Positions 60,794-64,000 of a stretch of 64,000 nucleotides of DNA are shown here, in pieces. The notes under the pieces are model-generated. The model did not search any database. It was given only the letters and a program-made list of their open reading frames with translations, and had not been told where the DNA came from. Each line of letters starts with the position of its first letter. Position 1 is the first letter of the stretch. The stretch is from Paenibacillus sp. DMB20 (GTDB lineage Bacteria > Bacillota > Bacilli > Paenibacillales > Paenibacillaceae): contig NZ_LAZU01000025.1 of assembly GCF_000987955.1 (NCBI RefSeq), positions 310,001 to 374,000 of the forward strand, read 5' to 3'. Both the position numbers and the translations under genes were made by a program.

Positions 60794-61627
60794 ATGAATG
60801 CGAAACAACGCAAAGTGGTTTATCGGGTGCTGCCGTATGCGATACTTACATTCATCGGCATCTGTTTCGTTCTTCCGCTCCTGTGGGTTCTGGTCGCTTC
60901 GGTTGACGCCAATGCGATGCAATCGCTGAAGCTTCCTTCCCGAATCACGGGGGCCAATTACGCCGAAGTCATAACCAGCCCCGAGAACCAACGGGCGTTT
61001 ATGATCGGCCTGTTCATGTCGCTCGGCCAAGCCGTTCTGGTGGTATTGTTGGCTTTGCTGGCAGCCTATCCGTTATCGCGCTACCAGATGAAATACAAGA
61101 AGCCGTTCATGCTCACCATCCTGTTTATGACATCGCTGCCGATTACGGCGGTCATGGTCCCGGTATATCAATTGTTTCTCGGCTTAAAGCTGTACGACAA
61201 CATTTTCGGCGTCATCCTGTTCTATGTGGCTTCGTCCATGCCTTATGGAATATGGATGATGAAAAATTTCATGGACTCCGTGCCGAATGATCTGGAAGAG
61301 GCCGCCTGGGTCGACGGAGCCTCGGTCTTCACGGGAATTCGAAAGGTGGTGGCGCCTTTAATGGTTCCCGGGATTTGCACGGTTGCCATATTCACGTTTT
61401 CGGGAAGCTGGGGCAATTTCTTCGTCCCGTACATTCTGCTCCAGTCGCCGGAGAATTTCCCGGCCTCCTTGAAACTGTATCAATTTTTCGGGCAGTACGG
61501 CATGGTGGATTACGGCAGTCTGGCCGCATTTTCCGTGCTTTACGCGATTCCGGCCATTGTGATGTACATTCTGTCCCAGCAGTTTATGTCCAAAGGATTT
61601 GGTTTGCAGGGCGGAACGAAGGGGTAG
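60794..61627 (+). CDS. Sugar ABC transporter permease (MalG/UgpE type)
   Basis: A 277-residue six-helix permease, the partner of the one at 59880. N-terminal helix IVYR-like VVYRVLPYAILTFIGICFVLPLL; Pro-rich loop; the conserved PLSRYQMKYKKPFML; and the EAA loop DLEEAAWVDGASVFTGIRKVVAPLM. With the binder and the first permease it makes a complete importer except for the ATP-binding subunit. It ends at a strong terminator. Confidence 0.9.
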   Translation: MNAKQRKVVYRVLPYAILTFIGICFVLPLLWVLVASVDANAMQSLKLPSRITGANYAEVITSPENQRAFMIGLFMSLGQAVLVVLLALLAAYPLSRYQMKYKKPFMLTILFMTSLPITAVMVPVYQLFLGLKLYDNIFGVILFYVASSMPYGIWMMKNFMDSVPNDLEEAAWVDGASVFTGIRKVVAPLMVPGICTVAIFTFSGSWGNFFVPYILLQSPENFPASLKLYQFFGQYGMVDYGSLAAFSVLYAIPAIVMYILSQQFMSKGFGLQGGTKG

Positions 61628-61651
61628 TTACTCTTTAATGTTTTGGAAGAG

Positions 61652-61677
61652 CACGCCGGTTCCGGCGTGTTTTTTTT
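61652..61677 (+). terminator. Terminator of the sugar importer operon
   Basis: CACGCCGG and CCGGCGTG around TT, followed by eight T. Confidence 0.92.
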
Positions 61678-61747
61678 GTTTTTTTTCAACCAAATGTGAC
61701 CAAACGCCGTCCATAATTGTGTTAAGGGTAAAAGGAGGTCACGCCAC

Positions 61748-62239
61748 ATGTTGAGTGATTCGCTCCGGCCGGGCGGAGATATTACGGAAGTCTATCAATT
61801 ATACGGAAGCATGCTTTTCAAAATCGCAATGGTTCATTTGGGCAACAAACAGGACGTGGAGGAAGCCCTTCAGGAAACATTCATCAAGCTGATGTATAAA
61901 TCGCCCCCATTTACCGACCGGGAACACCAAAAAGCCTGGCTGATCCGCGTCGTCACGAACCAATGCAAAAACATGCAGGGCAGCCTATGGCGCAGGCGGG
62001 TCATCCGGATGGAGGATATGGATGAATACTTCGAACAGTCTTCCGACCGTTCCCTCATGGATCATGTCATAAAACTGCCGTTCAAATATAAGGCGGTCAT
62101 CCACCTGTTTTATTATGAAGATTATTCGGTCCGGCAGATCGCCGGCATTCTGCAAATCAGCGAATCGGCCGTCAAGATGCGCCTTGCGCGCGGCAGGCAG
62201 CTGTTAAAAATGGATTTGGAAAGCGAGGTTGAATCATGA
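61748..62239 (+). CDS. ECF-type sigma-70 factor
   Basis: A 163-residue ECF sigma factor. Region 2: MVHLGNKQDVEEALQETFIKLMY and QKAWLIRVVTNQCKN. Region 4: LPFKYKAVIHLFYYEDYSVRQIAGILQISESAVKMRLARGRQLL (read in parts), the helix-turn-helix for the -35. It has AAAGGAGGT upstream of the start. Upstream lies an A/C-rich sequence (AACCAAATGTGACCAAACG) that could be an ECF promoter, but this is not secure. Its stop overlaps the anti-sigma start by 4 bases. Confidence 0.9.
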   Translation: MLSDSLRPGGDITEVYQLYGSMLFKIAMVHLGNKQDVEEALQETFIKLMYKSPPFTDREHQKAWLIRVVTNQCKNMQGSLWRRRVIRMEDMDEYFEQSSDRSLMDHVIKLPFKYKAVIHLFYYEDYSVRQIAGILQISESAVKMRLARGRQLLKMDLESEVES

Positions 62240-63212
62240 ACCCGAAGGAATATAAAACGCTACTGGATCGGATGGAGCCGGATGAGGGACTGGAGCAGCG
62301 GCTTGCAAAGCATGTTCGGGAACACAAGCAAGAACCGATCCGCGTAAAAAGAAACCGCCCGGCGTTTATCGCGGCAGGCCTAACGGCCGTCATGGGCCTC
62401 GGGGTCGTTCTATCCCTTACTTGGAACGAAACGAACAGGCCGGTCGTGACATCCGCGGTACGGCCGCAGGCTGACGGCCCTGCACCTGCGGTTAAGGAAG
62501 ACCCGAATGCCGTCACCATACCCGAAATGAAGCTTCCCGAGACATCCGGCGCTCAAGCGGACATGATCGGATTAATCGTATACCAGGGGAAGATCTATAC
62601 GCAGACGGGCACGAAAATCACGCCTGAAACCGCAAAGCAGCTGCTTGGAGAAAAACTGGGCCGCTCCACGGCCGGCATTGACGAATGGAGCGAAGCGTCC
62701 GATTATAAGGAGCTCGCATCAACCATCGGGGAAATGGACGTGTATTCGGTAAAAGGGTACGACAAGGAGTTTCGCATCATGTCTTATCTGGAGCTGGACG
62801 GGCAGATTTACGCCGAAGTATATGAACATTTGAACGGGATTACGGTTGCCAAGGGGGAGGATCTGGTCGGCAAGCTGAATTTGAAAGGCCGGGTCGTTTC
62901 CGCGAAGTGGCAGGATTTTGACGCTTGGAATATGGGAGGGGACAAGTTTCATTCCTTGGGGCCGGATTCGGTGTTGGAGCAGTTTATAAATGCTTTATAT
63001 GAAGCCAAGCCCGTGGAGGAGGGGGACTGTATGAAGCGGGAATCTATCAGTCCGAAGGCAGCAATCAGAAATTTTTGCATCTGACGCTGGAAGACGGGAC
63101 CGAGGTGGAACTCCGACTTTTTAAAGAAGGAAACTACGTCATATACGGTTTCGCCCCCGTGTTTCTTCAACTGGAACCCGAAGCGTTCTCTGCCTTATGG
63201 GAGCGTATGTAA
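62236..63212 (+). pseudogene. Membrane-bound anti-sigma factor-like protein, frame broken
   Basis: The partner of the ECF sigma factor. Residues 1-40 are cytoplasmic (NPKEYKTLLDRMEPDEGLEQ), one membrane helix follows (FIAAGLTAVMGLGVVLSLTW), then a long extracellular part with repeats of strand-like pieces (GLIVYQGKIYTQTGTKIT, YLELDGQIYAEVYEHL). Frame one stops at 63084 after ESISPKAAIRNFCI. The proper end (LYEAGIYQSEGSNQKFLHLT to ALWERM) lies one frame over and stops at 63212. One extra G in the G5 run at 63021-63025 restores 325 residues. It probably sequesters the sigma factor at the membrane until a cell-surface signal arrives. Confidence 0.78.
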
Positions 63213-63223
63213 CATCCCCTTAG

Positions 63224-63253
63224 AATCCCTTGCGCTGCAAGGGATTATTTTTT
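63224..63253 (+). terminator. Terminator after the sigma/anti-sigma pair
   Basis: AATCCCTTGC and GCAAGGGATT around GCT, then ATTTTTTT. Confidence 0.9.
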
Positions 63254-63375
63254 TATTCACAATCATGTCGAAATTCAGCCCATAATTAAACAATTATGAC
63301 CGATAATTTCCTTACTTTTTTATAGTGACTGTGATAAAATGTATAAAATTACAGTTTACTTAAGGAGAGTCTTAA

Positions 63376-64000
63376 CATGAACGGAACAGCGAACTCATTC
63401 ACCGAGCTTTTAAAATCAAGAAGATCCGCCATGAAATTCATTCCGGACGTGAAGATCGGCCGGCAGGAGCTGGAGGAGATGTTCAATCTGGTCAAGTACG
63501 CGCCTTCCGCCTTTAATTTGCAGCATGCCCATTATGCGGTCGTGACGGATTCCGGACTAAAAGAGAAGGTATACGAGGCGGCATATAGGCAGTATAAAGT
63601 TCTGACCAGCTCGGCGGTGATCGTGGTTTTGGGGGATCTGGAAGCTTATCATGACATCGGGCCTATCAATGAAGGTTTGCTGAGCCTCGGCATTATCGAT
63701 CAGTTTGAATTCGATAAGACCGTTCGGGAAGTACATGACATGTACGAATCCAGGGGAGACGGCTTCAAGCGGGATGAAGCGATCCGTAACGCAAGCCTGT
63801 CCGCGATGCAGTTCATGCTGATCGCCAAGGAGCGGGGCTGGGATACCTGCCCGATGATCGGTTTCGATCCCGAAGCGGTCCGGGTAGCCCTTCAAATCGA
63901 TGAACGGTATGTGCCGGTCATGCTGATCACGCTTGGAAAAGAGGACACCGGCAAGCAAAGACCCCGCGGCTATCGCAAACCGAATGGAGAGTTCGTGACT
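63376..64000 (+). CDS. Nitroreductase-family flavoprotein, 3' end outside window
   Basis: The first 208 residues of an FMN-dependent nitroreductase (YdgI/YfkO-like). FMN-binding Arg and Ser are in ELLKSRRSAMKF, the second motif is APSAFNLQHAHYAVV, then the helix SLSAMQFMLIAKERGWDTCPMIG and the RGYRKP end piece. The start ATG 63376 has AAGGAGAG 7 bases upstream. AT-rich sequence at 63290-63360 (TATAAA and TATAGT elements) probably holds its promoter. It would reduce quinones or nitroaromatic compounds with NAD(P)H. The stop is beyond 64000. Confidence 0.85.

Noticed and set aside
61690..61730. ECF promoter with the repeat CCAAATGTGACCAAACG
   Set aside because: The sequence is suggestive, but spacing to a -10 could not be matched to a known ECF consensus, so it was not listed as a feature.

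Overview
The window looks like a chromosomal segment of an endospore-forming Firmicute, most probably Paenibacillus. Signs of this are moderate GC, strong Shine-Dalgarno sites with frequent GTG and TTG starts, spore genes (an alpha/beta SASP, ytrH/ytrI, ytaF, YheC/YheD-like coat ATP-grasp proteins), and gene orders of the Bacillus/Paenibacillus type: ytpI-ytrI-ytrH divergent from dnaE; accD-accA-pyk-fxsA; citZ-icd-mdh; phoR/phoP; polA-mutM-ytaF-coaE-nrdR. No tRNA, rRNA, insertion sequence, prophage or CRISPR array was seen.

Layout. 1-1440: end of a lipoprotein gene and a HAD phosphatase. 1509-8201 (minus strand): five YheC/YheD ATP-grasp paralogues plus one GNAT acetyltransferase, divergent from yheB-yheA (8341-9929). 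10058-11948: a small membrane protein and ytoI. 12389-22377: an eight-gene exopolysaccharide operon related to B. subtilis ydaJKLMN, flanked by GtrB-like and GtrA-like genes and containing a GT-C membrane glycosyltransferase and a degenerate GGDEF c-di-GMP receptor. 22486-33158: housekeeping genes (ytpI/ytrI/ytrH, dnaE, pgpA, accDA, pyk, a thioesterase, fxsA). 33148-37875: a LysR regulator and pstSCAB. 38336-45766: TCA genes citZ-icd-mdh and class I fumarase, with a general-stress-type SDR and a small beta/gamma-crystallin-like protein between them. 46021-51535: phoR, phoP, a cytosolic CBS-chemoreceptor-like protein, a second pstB and phoU. 51697-58219: polA-mutM-ytaF-coaE, a lytic transglycosylase, a SASP and nrdR. 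58391-64000: a sugar ABC importer without its ATPase, an ECF sigma/anti-sigma pair, and a truncated nitroreductase.

How the parts connect. Phosphate control is the clearest theme. Hexamers resembling the PhoP half-site TT(A/T/C)A(C/T)A recur at exactly 11-bp steps upstream of phoP, the CBS-chemoreceptor gene, pstB2-phoU and, more weakly, pstS. This suggests one Pho regulon that includes an undescribed soluble receptor. The exopolysaccharide operon combines a synthase-type module (GT2, BcsB-like, YdaK-like receptor) with a GtrA/GtrB/GT-C lipid-linked glycosylation module.

A major caveat: seven genes (two ATP-grasp genes, yheB, the DUF2334 gene, gtrA, pstC and pstA) and an eighth, the anti-sigma gene, are each broken by a single-base frame change, and adding or removing one base restores the full family length in every case. 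This density in conserved operons points first to residual indel errors in the sequence, although a nine-base homopolymer in one gene could instead be a phase-variable or slippage site.
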